Part shown: piece by piece, positions 20,872-30,661 of the stretch
How positions within the stretch are numbered: position 1 is the first letter of the stretch
Layout of the letters: each line of letters starts with the position of its first letter
Source of the DNA: Limnanthes douglasii subsp. nivea
Taxonomy: Eukaryota > Streptophyta > Magnoliopsida > Brassicales > Limnanthaceae
Assembly: GCA_036936605.1 (NCBI GenBank)
Contig: JAUPFV010000001.1
Span: 117,436,771 to 117,500,770 of the forward strand
Reading direction: 5' to 3'
Length of the DNA stretch: 64,000 nt
Program-made: the position numbers and the translations under genes
The notes under the pieces: model-generated
The model's input: only the letters and a program-made list of their open reading frames with translations
Databases searched by the model: none
What the model was told of the DNA's origin: nothing

Positions 20872-23800
20872 TCAAACATTAGAAACGTCCTCGTCTCTAG
20901 TCAAATCTGTGACATAAGGTTTTTCGTTCAAGTTGATTTTCCTTGCGGGCATTATCTGTGTAAATTTGTTCAACCGCCGGTAGTATGGATGCGCCCATTG
21001 ATTCGCTTCTTCGGTTGCGTAAGCGGCCCAACACGGGTATAATGGAGGCAACGGTCCATCTGGTGGAGTAGTAATCTACAAGGAAATAAAATAAACGAAT
21101 GCATTAGTAGTGATAGCGTAAGAAATTTTGATTGGAAACGAAATATACTTACATTAACAAAGTGACATCCATGCACGAAAGCTATCCCAACTTCTATGAT
21201 CGTCGAATTGTTGACGGGTGGCTTTCCACGTATTGGTAGATACGTTAACGAGGCTGCGAGCGATACATGGTATACCATGCATTGATACCTTGTCGCGATG
21301 ACCAGTCCAATGTCCGGAAATGTCATCCAATAGTGGCTACTAGGATTCGGCTTGAAGTAATCTAACCTTTGTATCAAATCGTCAAACACCTTCTCCGAAC
21401 CATATACATCCAACCAACATGCACGGTTGTCCCGCAACTCCTTCAACAACTCGCGTCTAACATCCTCCCATCTATCTTCGTCGTTGTATATTGAATGCGC
21501 TACGGAACGATATCCGCATTGTCCGTCCGGAAGAACGTCAACTAACTTTGAAATGTAAGTGTGTAGAAAGGTCGGGATGCAATCCGGATACAATGTTAAC
21601 TTCCCATCCTTAACAATTTTCTTAGGCCTTCCAACCTTCTTTTTTGCTAATGGAGGTTTGGGTGGTACGATGGGAGCCACTTTGGATGCGGCCGTGCTCC
21701 CTAACGTGTTTACGGGTGTACTACCTACCGAGTTAGCCGGAGTACTAGCACTAGCGGTTTGTTCAATGGGATATTCCCACGAACTAGGGTTCCGTTTAGT
21801 CGATTTATCAACGCCTCCCTTTGGTCTACCCTTAGCTCTAACCGCTTCTTTAGGATCTTGAATATGACTTGTCTCGGGCATCAAAATTTGCATTAATTTA
21901 TTGATAATGTGGTCTTGTTGGTCGGGGCGGAAACTACGAATGGAGTTGTCAATTAAGGAAATCTTTTTTTGCAATTCCTCTTCGCGAGAGGTAGGATCCC
22001 TGTGCACAATATCTAATCTTTTCCAAAAAATATCCACATCTTCTAAAGGGATGCACCTACCTTCTCTAGCTATAAAGGCAATTTCACATGCACAAGGTAA
22101 ACCATGAGTTTTCCTAAGGAAACAACCTCCACATGCCACCCGATCTACTCCTATATTCCGAGCACGTACAATAGCAACCGTCAGTATTTTTAGCCCCGCA
22201 TGTGACACATGACCTTTAAGATTTTTGGTCAAAACACCATCGAAGCCGGGAATTGATCTAAACTTACTTCGCTCGAATGATTCGACGATACCCGCATGCT
22301 GTTTCGTTAACAAGTTATGAACTTTTTCCCAAAAAGTCTCAAAGTTGCATTGATTCGTCCCAAGATATTTTTTTAGGGACGAGTGTGCACCCTCCGCCCT
22401 ACATAGTACAAGTAATAAATTATCAACATACTTGAACTTTAATAAAATAACTCAACGAAAAGTAGGATAGACGGACTAACCTATTTGTAGTTGTTTGGCC
22501 ATAATGCTTAATCGTGTTCGTTTTGTATGCAAGGAACTTGTCAGCATATTTTGTTATCCACGAGTCCATAACGTACGCAAAGCACTCCGGTTTAGATGCG
22601 AACATCTCCTTAAGTGTATCCAGATTCTTTTGGTAACTCTCAAACGTGTTCGCCTCCGCAACGTAGCCGTAAAATTCAACAAATTGTTTCGCTACCGCAT
22701 CATCGCGCAATATCTTCCGAACCGCCCCAAGGATGTTCTTACTAATGTGCCACGTGCATAACAAATGGTGCGTTCCGGGAAAAATTCTATCAACCGCACG
22801 CATGAGAGCTAACTCCCGATCGGTAACAATAATGGATGGAAAAGCGCAAACGCTATCCATCATCAAACCACGAAGAGTTTCCAAAGCCCATACGTAGTTT
22901 CCAATCTTCTCTCCGCTCATAAACACGTACACAACGGTAAATGTGATGGAAGTGGACGTAAATCCGACAACCTCTAACAATGGCATCTTATACCTAGTCG
23001 TCTTGTACGTACAATCCATGAATAACACGTTCGGGAATGTACGTAATAAGTCTATGCTAGTAGGATGTGCGAAGAAAAAGTCAGTGATCACCTTTGTATC
23101 GTCTTTCAAACGCTCCCACGTCGAGTATCCATTCTCCTTCAACTTCGTCAATAGATATTGCATTTGGGTTTGTCCCCCGTGTTCAGCGTCCCGATGTTTT
23201 TGGCGGACATTGTAGATTGCACGCATGTTCGAAATGTTTTCCGGATATTGGTGCTTCAAACCACTGTATATCTCCCTAGGGCGCGAACCTAGGTGGGACA
23301 AACTACGAACTAGTTCCTCTTCGTCCAGTTTTAGCCTACAAGCGCGGGAATGACCGTCTAGGCGAATGTAGGGTTCATGATTGTGAGTACCGTTTATCAC
23401 CTCCAAACGCCATTTCATGGCTAGTACGTCGATCGAATGACCTTTTAGCGCAAACGGAGAATTACATTTCTTCGTGGATGTCTTCCTCTTTTTCAAAGTG
23501 TCCGGCTTTGCCTTTGATACGTATACACCGTATCGCTCGCAAACATACTCTAACCTAGGAGTCCTTCCCCATTTCCCACTATCGTACAGTTTTCTTATTG
23601 TGACAAACTTGATCTTCTTTGATTCAATCTCCACGAAAGCATCTAATTCGTCTTTAGTGAATAATCTATCTGTGTTGAATATTTTACTGTAATCGGAATC
23701 CATAAATGGAGGCTGGGCAGGTTCCTCCTGCAAAATATACAATCGAAATGTATGAGTTTATATATACAAGTTGCAGTAGCAGGCCCAAAATGAGACATGT

Positions 23801-24142
23801 CTCAAGTCCCGTCGCAGGCCCAAAATGAGACGGGCCCAAAAGAGCGTCTCATTTTGGGCCTGCGACAGAGGCTCTCTGGCTACAAAATATGGGCCATATT
23901 ATTGGCCTAGCGTCGCAGGCCTTAAATGAGACGGTCTTTTGGGCCCGTCGCATTTTGGGCCTGCGACGGGGCTTTAGAGCCGTCGCCCGCTGTTCGTGCG
24001 ATGACGATGCTGTTCATCGCACGAACAGCGTGCTACAGCCCTGAAATCATAAAAACTTAATTTCGGTCCTTACCTCCATCCTGTAAGCTTCCTCCTCGTT
24101 CAGTAAGTCTTCCAGAGAAATGCCCATCTCTTCGTTGTCCAT
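20872..24142 (-). CDS. MULE transposase fused to an OTU-type cysteine protease domain, 4 exons, 921 aa
   Basis: Minus-strand exons are 24074-24142, 22481-23727, 21153-22398 and 20872-21075. All three introns are GT-AG and the summed frame stays open. The N-terminus is acidic (MDNEEMG). Residues of about 60-150 form a FAR1-like region with Cys/His. The DDE core shows MDCTYKT (first Asp) and VTDRELALMRA (second Asp), then HLLCTWHISKN. The exon 2/3 junction recreates TTNRAEGAHSSLKKYL, the usual MULE/FAR1 block. A SWIM-like zinc motif (CGGCFLRKTHGLPCAC, Cys for the last His) follows. A linker with an AT-hook-like KKKVGRPKK then leads to an OTU fold with LPDGQCGYRS (catalytic Cys) and HGCHFVN (catalytic His). 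The transposase would cut and paste the element. The OTU part would be a deubiquitinase, known from other plant MULE proteins, with targets unknown. No disabling change is seen. Confidence 0.92.
23730..24073 (-). other. first intron of the transposase gene, containing hairpin cluster R
   Basis: Donor GAG/GTAAGGACC and acceptor TTTTGCAG/GAGG join a 23-codon first exon to the long second exon in phase 0. Most of the intron is the GC-rich hairpin cluster, so the hairpins would be transcribed and removed with the intron. Confidence 0.75.
23775..24030. repeat. hairpin cluster R: two 56-nt hairpins plus a 16-bp-arm hairpin
   Basis: Hairpin 1 is 23811-23866 with perfect 21-nt arms and a 14-nt loop. 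Hairpin 2 is 23912-23967 with the same geometry and about three mismatches. Hairpin 3 is 23989-24029 with perfect 16-nt arms (GCTGTTCGTGCGATGA) and a 9-nt loop. The first two share arms with clusters L and M. Hairpin 3's arm shares GTTCGTGCGATGA with cluster L. Confidence 0.9.
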
Positions 24143-24393
24143 AGATACTCCGATTCAAGAATTTTCGAAGTGGGTTTGATGGGTTTCGGTAAAAAAAGCT
24201 AATTTTTTCGAATTAATGGGTTTAGATTAGTAGATGTTACTACAAAGCTTGTAGATCTAGTGTAATATCGGATAGATTTGAGTGTTTCGGCCGATTTGGA
24301 GACTAAATGGCATAAATGTCAAAATCTAGAGATAGGAAGGGCAATTTTGGAATTTCAACTTTCAGTTTCAAAAAATAAGGGAGTAGGGTGAGA

Positions 24394-24429
24394 GATCTAT
24401 CAAAATGTGTAACATTTCTAGCCTGGCCC
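24394..24429 (-). repeat. MULE right terminal inverted repeat
   Basis: Ends ATTTCTAGCCTGGCCC, the complement of the left end, and is followed by GAGTTTGAA. The inner side contains GGTGAGAGATCTATC, matching the inner left-end repeats. Confidence 0.85.
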
Positions 24430-24438
24430 GAGTTTGAA

Positions 24439-26090
24439 TTAACAAAGGACGCAAAAGAAATTTAAGCGCTAAAATTAAAAACCACTTTCAGCTTCACGAC
24501 TCATTCTTCGTTTCATGGATAAAGTCCATTTTCTTTTATTTGTACCCAAATCAAGTCGACCGTCGTCACAAAAAGAGAAGTATAACTTCTAAATGAATTT
24601 TTTTTGGCTTTAGGATTACTGCAACCACTAAAAGACTAAAACAACTTAATTGGGGCGGAGAGCGATTTCATCTCACAGGAGATTGAGCAGCTGACGAAGG
24701 ATTCTCCAAAATTACACTAATTTAAAGTAATATTACAACTCGAGAATCCAGTATTGAACAACAAAAAAAGAACTGAACGCCAACGGTTCTATGAAATGCC
24801 ACACGAATTTAGAGCTTTAAAACAGAGAAGATCTTCACCAATTTGGGATATAGATGCTTTAGCCCCAACCTGTTGTACGTCCTTGCATAAGAGACATTGT
24901 GATTTACGTTGACAAGTTGATTACAAAATATTCTCATTGAGTTATTTCAATTCTCGATTCAGAGGTAGAACAGGCAGAATTTGGCAATGTACATGCTCTT
25001 TACATTCATAAGATCGAAAGCTTCAGTAGACGAAGCTAGATGAGGGAAATCAACGGAGCAAATTCAATTAAGCTAGGAGGAGGCTTCTTTTTATGGAGCA
25101 ACTCTGATTCAGCTATGAGGAAAATTTATCAAAATGACAATTAAGAACTCAATAATACATGTCCATACACACGAAACCACTAGAGATAAACAATGATTTT
25201 GATGAAGTGATTTGACAAATTCCAACTCTGATTCTGCAAACAAAATGAGAAGTTACAAACATAAGAGGTTAGTAATATTTGTTTAATTATTGAACAACCA
25301 AATCTTGTTATTAATGTTGCTTTGAAGTTAGTATAACCAAAGTTTTTACAGATTGAGCCAGAAAATCTTCTTTAATTAAAGGCTCATCGATACTAATAGA
25401 ACGAAAAGCGTGGAAAAACTGAGACTTGAGAGGGAAACAGACGATGATTGGCGCCAAAATTGAGAAGACAAAACCATTTTAACACCACAGCTAAAAGATT
25501 TAGAGCTAACTTCATCTTTCCTACTTTCGATTTTGAAGACACGATCATTTGGAATGAAGCACTTTATTTTACCTCCATATTCTCCGGCTAACATAATTTC
25601 AAAAAACTGCAAATGGAGATTAAGGGTTTTATGTCAAGCCAAAGCTTGCTACCCCAAATTTAGCATTTAAATAATATGTAGATTGAATCAAGCATAGAAA
25701 GAATTACACCACAGAATATATAAAAAACAAATAATAAAATTCATTCCCCCAATCCCAGCGAAAGAAAACCCAATCAGAAACAGTATTATCACACTACAAT
25801 TGGAGAAGAAGAATTTAAGTCAATCTGAAACTATCAACCAAAGGATAGCATAGATATTAAATCGGGAGGGGAAAATCTTGCATGTAGAGCAAAAGGGAAA
25901 GAAATCCAATTAGAAGGGCAAGAATGACCAGAATCATTAAAAATTAGAGCCCTACAACCTTCAAGATAGAGAGTGATACACAACTGAAACAAACGAAAGG
26001 ACCAGAAGAAAGATGAACATGTAAATGGTCTGCAATAAGGCTAGTAATATTAATACTAATCTTATAGATGTTAGGTTTACATAAGAAAAA
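24439..26090. other. unassigned region right of the MULE
   Basis: No supported gene. A 78-codon minus-strand frame at 25376-25612 (with QFFEIMLAGEYGGKIKC near its start) is preceded by an acceptor-like TTTGCAG but has no recognised homologue and a Ser/Leu-rich end. It may be a decayed exon. The composition is like host intergenic or intron sequence. It was adjacent to 16400 before the MULE inserted, so it belongs upstream of the PLAC8 gene. Confidence 0.45.
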
Positions 26091-26109
26091 AAGACAGAGT
26101 AAAACTAAT

Positions 26110-26215
26110 ATGTAGGACTAACATAGCCAAGTCCCAAGTCCTCAAGAAGAGTGATTGCCCCAACTGGGCAGGGAAGAGTGATTGCACTCAACTGGGCAGG
26201 GTCTTGATTATTGTT
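26110..26215. repeat. short local tandem repeat
   Basis: AGAGTGATTGC(C)CCAACTGGGCAGGG-type sequence occurs twice in a row (26142-26172 and 26175-26205), with a small insertion in the second copy. Confidence 0.6.
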
Positions 26216-26419
26216 AAATTCAATATTCATTTTACACTTGAGATTCCATTTAGCAAGTCAATCACCTACTTTGTTTTGGACTTTACTTATGTTTTTAATG
26301 TTCATAGAGGAATTCATAAGACACCTACAACATATTAGAATAGGCTCTAAAGGCCAAGGGTATTGACCAGTAGATAGGTATTTAACAATAATTAAGAAAT
26401 TCTTTTATATCTAAATTAT

Positions 26420-27110
26420 TTATATTTTCTTATTACAAATTTGAAATTCATCGAGAATGGGCCTTGCCTCAGATATTATGAGTGTGTGTTTGCCATAAAG
26501 GTTGTCACAACCTATCACTATATCACCATGAAAATCCTTGGTGATATCACTGCCACTTGATTCACCATTTGTTAGGCAAGAGTCGTCTGTATTCATTTTT
26601 AATCTGCCAGGCAAAAGGGGGAGTCCATCTATAGATGGTTATATTATCCTAATTCAATAACAGCTTGTTCATCATTAGACCAATGCTTAGTCTTTAAGAG
26701 AATGGTTGATTTTGGCTAGTTAAAGTATGCTTAATATAGTTAATTGCATTAATAGAAGTAACATGAGATTCTTTGAACTTAAATCTATTTTTGTCTTGCC
26801 AAATAGCCCATCATATAATAAGGGGAGGATAGAACGTATGAATTTCCAACTTAGATGACCATAACCGGGTTCGAGTTAAGTGAGAAATAGTCATATAATT
26901 ACCAATATTAACCTTGAAGATGACAACAAAATAAGACCATATTGACAAAAAATATTGACAAACCACAAATAGGTGATTAACAGTTTTACAGTTGTTGTAG
27001 AACTGGTATTTAAATGCCAAGGCAGTATATATAGCTTGAATAATAGAATCAACCATCCAATTGTGAAGGATTCTCGAGGGTAAGAAGGTCCACTTCATTG
27101 GCGTAATTAT
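26420..27110 (-). pseudogene. LINE-type non-LTR retrotransposon relic (zinc-finger and RNase H end)
   Basis: The minus-strand stretch at 26811-27098 contains NNCKTVNHLFVVCQYFLSIW, which fits the zf-RVT consensus (C..C...ES..HLFF.C...W) of plant L1-like elements and related RNase H proteins. Downstream, 26420-26614 contains LKMNTDDSCLTNG, then SEARPILDEFQIC, which fits the plant RVT_3 RNase H (NTDGS..., AEA.A...GL..C). The first Asp survives. Frames are broken between the two blocks, and the 5' part (endonuclease, RT) is missing. Such 5' truncation is usual for LINE copies. Confidence 0.75.
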
Positions 27111-27259
27111 GTTTCATAGATTGCTGAATATGCTTGATTCTCAAACAGTTCCAAGTATCCTTTGTATTAAACTTACCATCTTTAGAAAGAATCCACATAA
27201 TGGAATTATCCTTATGATCTTTGATAGATAACTTTATGATTTGCTAGATTTCAAAGGTA

Positions 27260-27460
27260 GCTGTGTTTTCGGGCAGGCACTCATATATTTTCAAAGAACA
27301 ATTAAAGATCTAAGGTAATACAATTTTTTTCCTAATAATATAAAGCATAAGTCGAGAAGTTACCGAAATTAAGAATTTAATAAATCTTAACAAAAAATAA
27401 TTACTTTTGCATTTAATACCCCCATTCAAATATATTATTGTTACCTTTACTTTTTTTATT
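27260..27460. repeat. direct repeat copy 2 (related to PLAC8 upstream region)
   Basis: CTGTGTTTTCGGGCAGGC and the following 190 bp match 16148-16345 in the same orientation. Here it abuts the LINE relic instead of a gene. No PLAC8 exons are found next to this copy. Confidence 0.75.
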
Positions 27461-27619
27461 AGGTTAAAATAATGTTTTTTATAATTTAAAATTAAATTTT
27501 AATTAAAAAAATTTTAAGGACGTAAAAGATTTCATAAAAATAATAATTTATGTTTAAGCTAATTACTTTCGTGAAAGAAATTAGATTTATGTTCGGTGTA
27601 GATATTTTCAAATTATAGG

Positions 27620-27753
27620 TGTTGGGAATATGTGTATCAATCTCAACACTAGTATGATATTGTCCACTTTGGACCTGAAGGACCGCACAACTTTGCTTTT
27701 GGTCCACTTCCAAAAGGCCTCATATTAGTTGAGATATGTTCTTACTTATATAC
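27620..27753 (+). repeat. TRIM-like repeat copy A, left part (split by element 1)
   Basis: Begins TGTTGGGAATATGTG and includes GATATTGTCCACTTTGG and GGTCCACTTCCAAAAGGCCT. The right part continues at 38291-38356 and ends ACCTTAACA. TG...CA ends and about 200-bp length fit a solo LTR of a small (TRIM-type) element. Copies B and C lie at 38742-38910 and 39126-39356. Confidence 0.65.
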
Positions 27754-28239
27754 TGATGAGTCCGAATTCGAAGAGCTCCCCAGAAGGATAGTCCAAAGTA
27801 AATCACCCCGTAAATTCGGACAGACTTCAATTCGAACAGCACTGATTGAACCGGACAGATGATCTCGAACACTGCAAGCATAAGGCAGTTCGAACTATGA
27901 CTAAAGTACTAAAAAACCTAATCACTGTCTGACTAAGCTACCTGTACATCTGCTTAAAACTCATGGGTCTTTAAACATGACCCGGGTCCATTAAACTTGA
28001 CCCGAAAGCCCATAAGGGCCCAAATATCATACTATAAATACCCAACCACCAGCATTAACTATAAAAAAAGAAAAATTAACTGCTGCCAGGCTGCTTAATT
28101 CTCTCTCCACCCTTAAAACACCCTGAAACACTTTGAAACACCTTTAAACACCACCATACCACCGTGAAACACCCTTACACCGTCTTAAAACTCCACTTGA
28201 AATTACCAGCCTACCCTCAGGCTACTTTTATCCACACCA
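27754..28239 (+). repeat. element 1 5' LTR
   Basis: Starts TGATGAGTCCG and ends ATCCACACCA. A TATA box (CTATAAAT, 28032-28039) lies about 200 bp before the end and would drive the genomic RNA. The tail holds short direct repeats of the AACACC(C/T) type. Confidence 0.95.
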
Positions 28240-28242
28240 AAT

Positions 28243-28260
28243 TGGCGACCACAGTGGGAG
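28243..28260 (+). other. element 1 primer-binding site
   Basis: TGGCGACCACAGTGGGAG starts three bases after the LTR. It is identical in element 2. The related Ogre elements use tRNA-Arg, and TGGCGAC would fit that type, but I cannot check the tRNA here. Confidence 0.75.
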
Positions 28261-28312
28261 GCGACGGTGCCTGAATCAAGCATTCAAAACCAAGTAAGGA
28301 AATTCTGTCCGA

Positions 28313-30655
28313 ATGAATCCGGATAATCCAGAGCTTCCACCAGCTTTGTTCGAAGTGGTGGAAGAGAACGATGAATATACTGTCCAAGAGCGTGACAGGT
28401 TGAGGGTCGAAATAGAAGCTCTGAGGGTTGAGAAGGCCAAGATGGGCATGAAGGAAAAGTCCAAAGCATCAGTTGCTCATCGCTCTGATAACCCTCGAGA
28501 GCATGAGGCTTCAAAAACTCATGTGAGCACTAAAAAGACACATGCCAGTTCTAAAAAGTCTCACCGGTCCAAGCCTGTGGAGAGTTCTGCCTCAAGCTCA
28601 GAATCTTCGGACAGCTCTTCGGACAGTGAGGGAAATGAAAAATCCTTGTCCTCCAGTAGTGATGAGGGGCGAACCAGGAAAAAACAGAAGCAAGTTAAAA
28701 AGTATTCCAGAAAAAGAGATCACCATGGAAGAATGAAAAGGCACATTGGAAAAGGATCATCTCACAGCCGGAGGCATATAGACCGGATGCTGGTGGATCC
28801 TTTTGCCTTCCATGATGAGCCAGGTATCTTTGCAACACCTAATGAGGATACTGCGTTCAGTCGTGGGAGGAACTGGAGGCAATCGCCATTGTCTTCCAAA
28901 ATACTGTCCGGAAACCTCCCCAAGAGGTTTGATAGCACCAAGATGGAGAAGTACGATGGCAGTACTGATCCAGACAATCATCTGGAGCAATTCAAGAACT
29001 TCATGATGAACTTTGATGATGATGATAAACTACTCTGCAGGGCATTCTCCCAATCCTTCACGGGGAGTGCTCTGAAGTGGTACAACAGCCTTCCTCAGGG
29101 TTGTATCAGAGACTTTGATACTTTTTGGGTGGCCTTTCGAAGGCAATTTGTGGGAAGTAAGGAGCTAAAGGGTAATGGAGATACCATAATCCATTGTGCC
29201 CAGGAACCAAACGAATCATTAAAGGAATACATAAGTCGTTTTGTGAACACAAAAAACGGGCTGGCTGATTGCTTTGAACAAGTGGCAATAGCCTCTCTGA
29301 GACAAGGTTTGAACCCGGGCAACCTGGCCGATTCAGTAACAAGGAAGAAAGCCATGACCTGGGGTGGATTGCTAAATCAAGTTGGGAAACAAATAAATGT
29401 TGATGAAACAAAGAAGACCAGGGTGCACAGACAGGTGAGATCCACCCCGGTGGCACCAACTCCAAATCAAAACCAGTCCGGAAACAAAGCTAGAGAAACC
29501 GGACAGGGGCATGGAAGGGGAAAAGCTCAGTCTCAACCAGCTGCTCCTGCACAAAGCCAACAGTCTAGAAACAAAAGGGGACCATGGGTCCAGCCGGAGT
29601 GGTTTGCAGAACTCAAAGAAAGTGTGGCAACCATTTTCGATAAAACAAAAGATGAAGTACACTACCGGAGACCAGCAACCTTGCAGTCTCCCAGGGAACA
29701 TCGAAACAGTTCTTTTTGTCAATATCACAATGATATTGGCCATACTACTGATGATTGCATAGCACTGAAACAAGAGGTTCAAAACCTGATCGAAAGAGGG
29801 AAATTGGGTGCATACGTTAAAAGGAGAGGAGGCAACAGGCCTGACAACACTCACCGGGCTGGTCCGGTTAATGCTGCCCCAGAGGGGGCTATGGTAATCA
29901 TTGAAAGGTTTGATGTGGAATCCGAATACTTGGATCCTGATCCAACAAGGAACAGAGTGGGTGCAATAGAGGAGCGTTCCAGGTCGGTCTCCAGGCTCAT
30001 TAAATTCTTTGAGTCCTTGACAATTTTCGGAGGGGACACTGTAACGGCCCCTACCACTTCATCAAGAAAAAGGCATGTTCATAATTTGGCTACCCAGCTA
30101 GAAAGGGGCATGACCTCATATCAATCGTCAAGTTTGTTCCCATTCATTGTCTTTGATGGGGATGATTTGAGAGACATTGCTGGCCCTCATGAAGATGCTG
30201 TTGTTATAGGAGCATCAATAGGGGGCAATGAGATAAGGCGAATCTTGGTAGATACTGGGAGCTCTGCCAATATCCTTTTCCTAGATACTTACAAGAAAAT
30301 GAAAAATCCAGCTGTGATTCAAAAGTCAGACAGATCGATAGTAGGCTTCACGGGCAGTTCAGCTGATGTAATCGGTGAGTTCGAAGAAGAAGTATTGTTG
30401 GGCAGAGGCCCTTTCAAGAAAACAGTCAGAATACTTTTCATTGTGGTGGATTGTCCCACTTGCTACAATGCTATTTTAGGGAGATCTTGGCTCTCTAGAA
30501 TGCATGCAGTGGCTTCGATAGTCCATCAGTGTCTAAAATATGCTGTTCAGGGGCAGGTTGGGGTTGTCCGGAGCAGTCAAAAAGTTGCAAGAGAATGCTA
30601 TGCCACTGCCTTGGCTCCACGAACGCAGGGGGCAGTCCGAATAAATGACCAATAG
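28313..30655 (+). CDS. element 1 Gag-protease polyprotein, 780 aa
   Basis: The N-terminus is charged (MNPDNPELPP), followed by a Ser/Lys-rich stretch of SSESSDSS type (residues about 60-150). The capsid-like retrotrans_gag region lies at about 205-330 (MEKYDGSTDPDNHLEQFKNF ... ALKWYNSLPQG). A zinc-knuckle-like FCQYHNDIGHTTDDC sits at about 472-487, with His where the second Cys usually is (CHHC). The aspartic protease has LVDTGSSANILF at about 644-655 and ILGRSWL near 723. The frame ends in a TAG that is not a normal end: the same frame continues as pol. The product would assemble virus-like particles and cleave the polyprotein. Confidence 0.95.
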   Translation: MNPDNPELPPALFEVVEENDEYTVQERDRLRVEIEALRVEKAKMGMKEKSKASVAHRSDNPREHEASKTHVSTKKTHASSKKSHRSKPVESSASSSESSDSSSDSEGNEKSLSSSSDEGRTRKKQKQVKKYSRKRDHHGRMKRHIGKGSSHSRRHIDRMLVDPFAFHDEPGIFATPNEDTAFSRGRNWRQSPLSSKILSGNLPKRFDSTKMEKYDGSTDPDNHLEQFKNFMMNFDDDDKLLCRAFSQSFTGSALKWYNSLPQGCIRDFDTFWVAFRRQFVGSKELKGNGDTIIHCAQEPNESLKEYISRFVNTKNGLADCFEQVAIASLRQGLNPGNLADSVTRKKAMTWGGLLNQVGKQINVDETKKTRVHRQVRSTPVAPTPNQNQSGNKARETGQGHGRGKAQSQPAAPAQSQQSRNKRGPWVQPEWFAELKESVATIFDKTKDEVHYRRPATLQSPREHRNSSFCQYHNDIGHTTDDCIALKQEVQNLIERGKLGAYVKRRGGNRPDNTHRAGPVNAAPEGAMVIIERFDVESEYLDPDPTRNRVGAIEERSRSVSRLIKFFESLTIFGGDTVTAPTTSSRKRHVHNLATQLERGMTSYQSSSLFPFIVFDGDDLRDIAGPHEDAVVIGASIGGNEIRRILVDTGSSANILFLDTYKKMKNPAVIQKSDRSIVGFTGSSADVIGEFEEEVLLGRGPFKKTVRILFIVVDCPTCYNAILGRSWLSRMHAVASIVHQCLKYAVQGQVGVVRSSQKVARECYATALAPRTQGAVRINDQ

Positions 30656-30661
30656 CAGTTT
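30650..30661 (+). promoter_or_regulatory. in-frame amber with readthrough-type context between gag-pro and pol
   Basis: CAA TAG CAG TTT: the stop (30653-30655) is in the same frame as both gag-pro (from 28313) and pol (to 33943), with no other stop between. CAA-UAG-CAR is the start of the tobamovirus leaky stop context. The identical twelve bases recur at the same place in element 2 (57518-57529). Readthrough is inferred, not shown. Confidence 0.7.

Larger units (their letters stand above)
16401..24429. mobile_element. complete 8.03-kb MULE carrying OTU-transposase, PMD gene and hairpin clusters
   Basis: The ends are inverted copies: GGGCCAGGCTAGAAAT at the left and its complement at the right, with identity continuing over about 36 bp with three mismatches. 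They are flanked by a perfect 9-bp duplication GAGTTTGAA (16392-16400 and 24430-24438), the duplication length typical of Mutator superfamily elements. Inside lie a transposase gene reading inward from the right end, a PMD gene reading inward from the left end and a small ORF between them. The inner terminal sequence (GATAGATCTCTCACC) recurs twice more in the left subterminal region (near 16463 and 16529). Intact splice sites, open frames and perfect duplication argue for a recent insertion that may still be mobile. Confidence 0.95.

Noticed and set aside
29372..29854. 160-codon minus-strand frame inside gag of element 1, also present in element 2
   Set aside because: Conservation is expected because gag itself is conserved there. 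The peptide is Leu/Ser-rich without domains, and there is no promoter or splice pattern like that of the real antisense gene.
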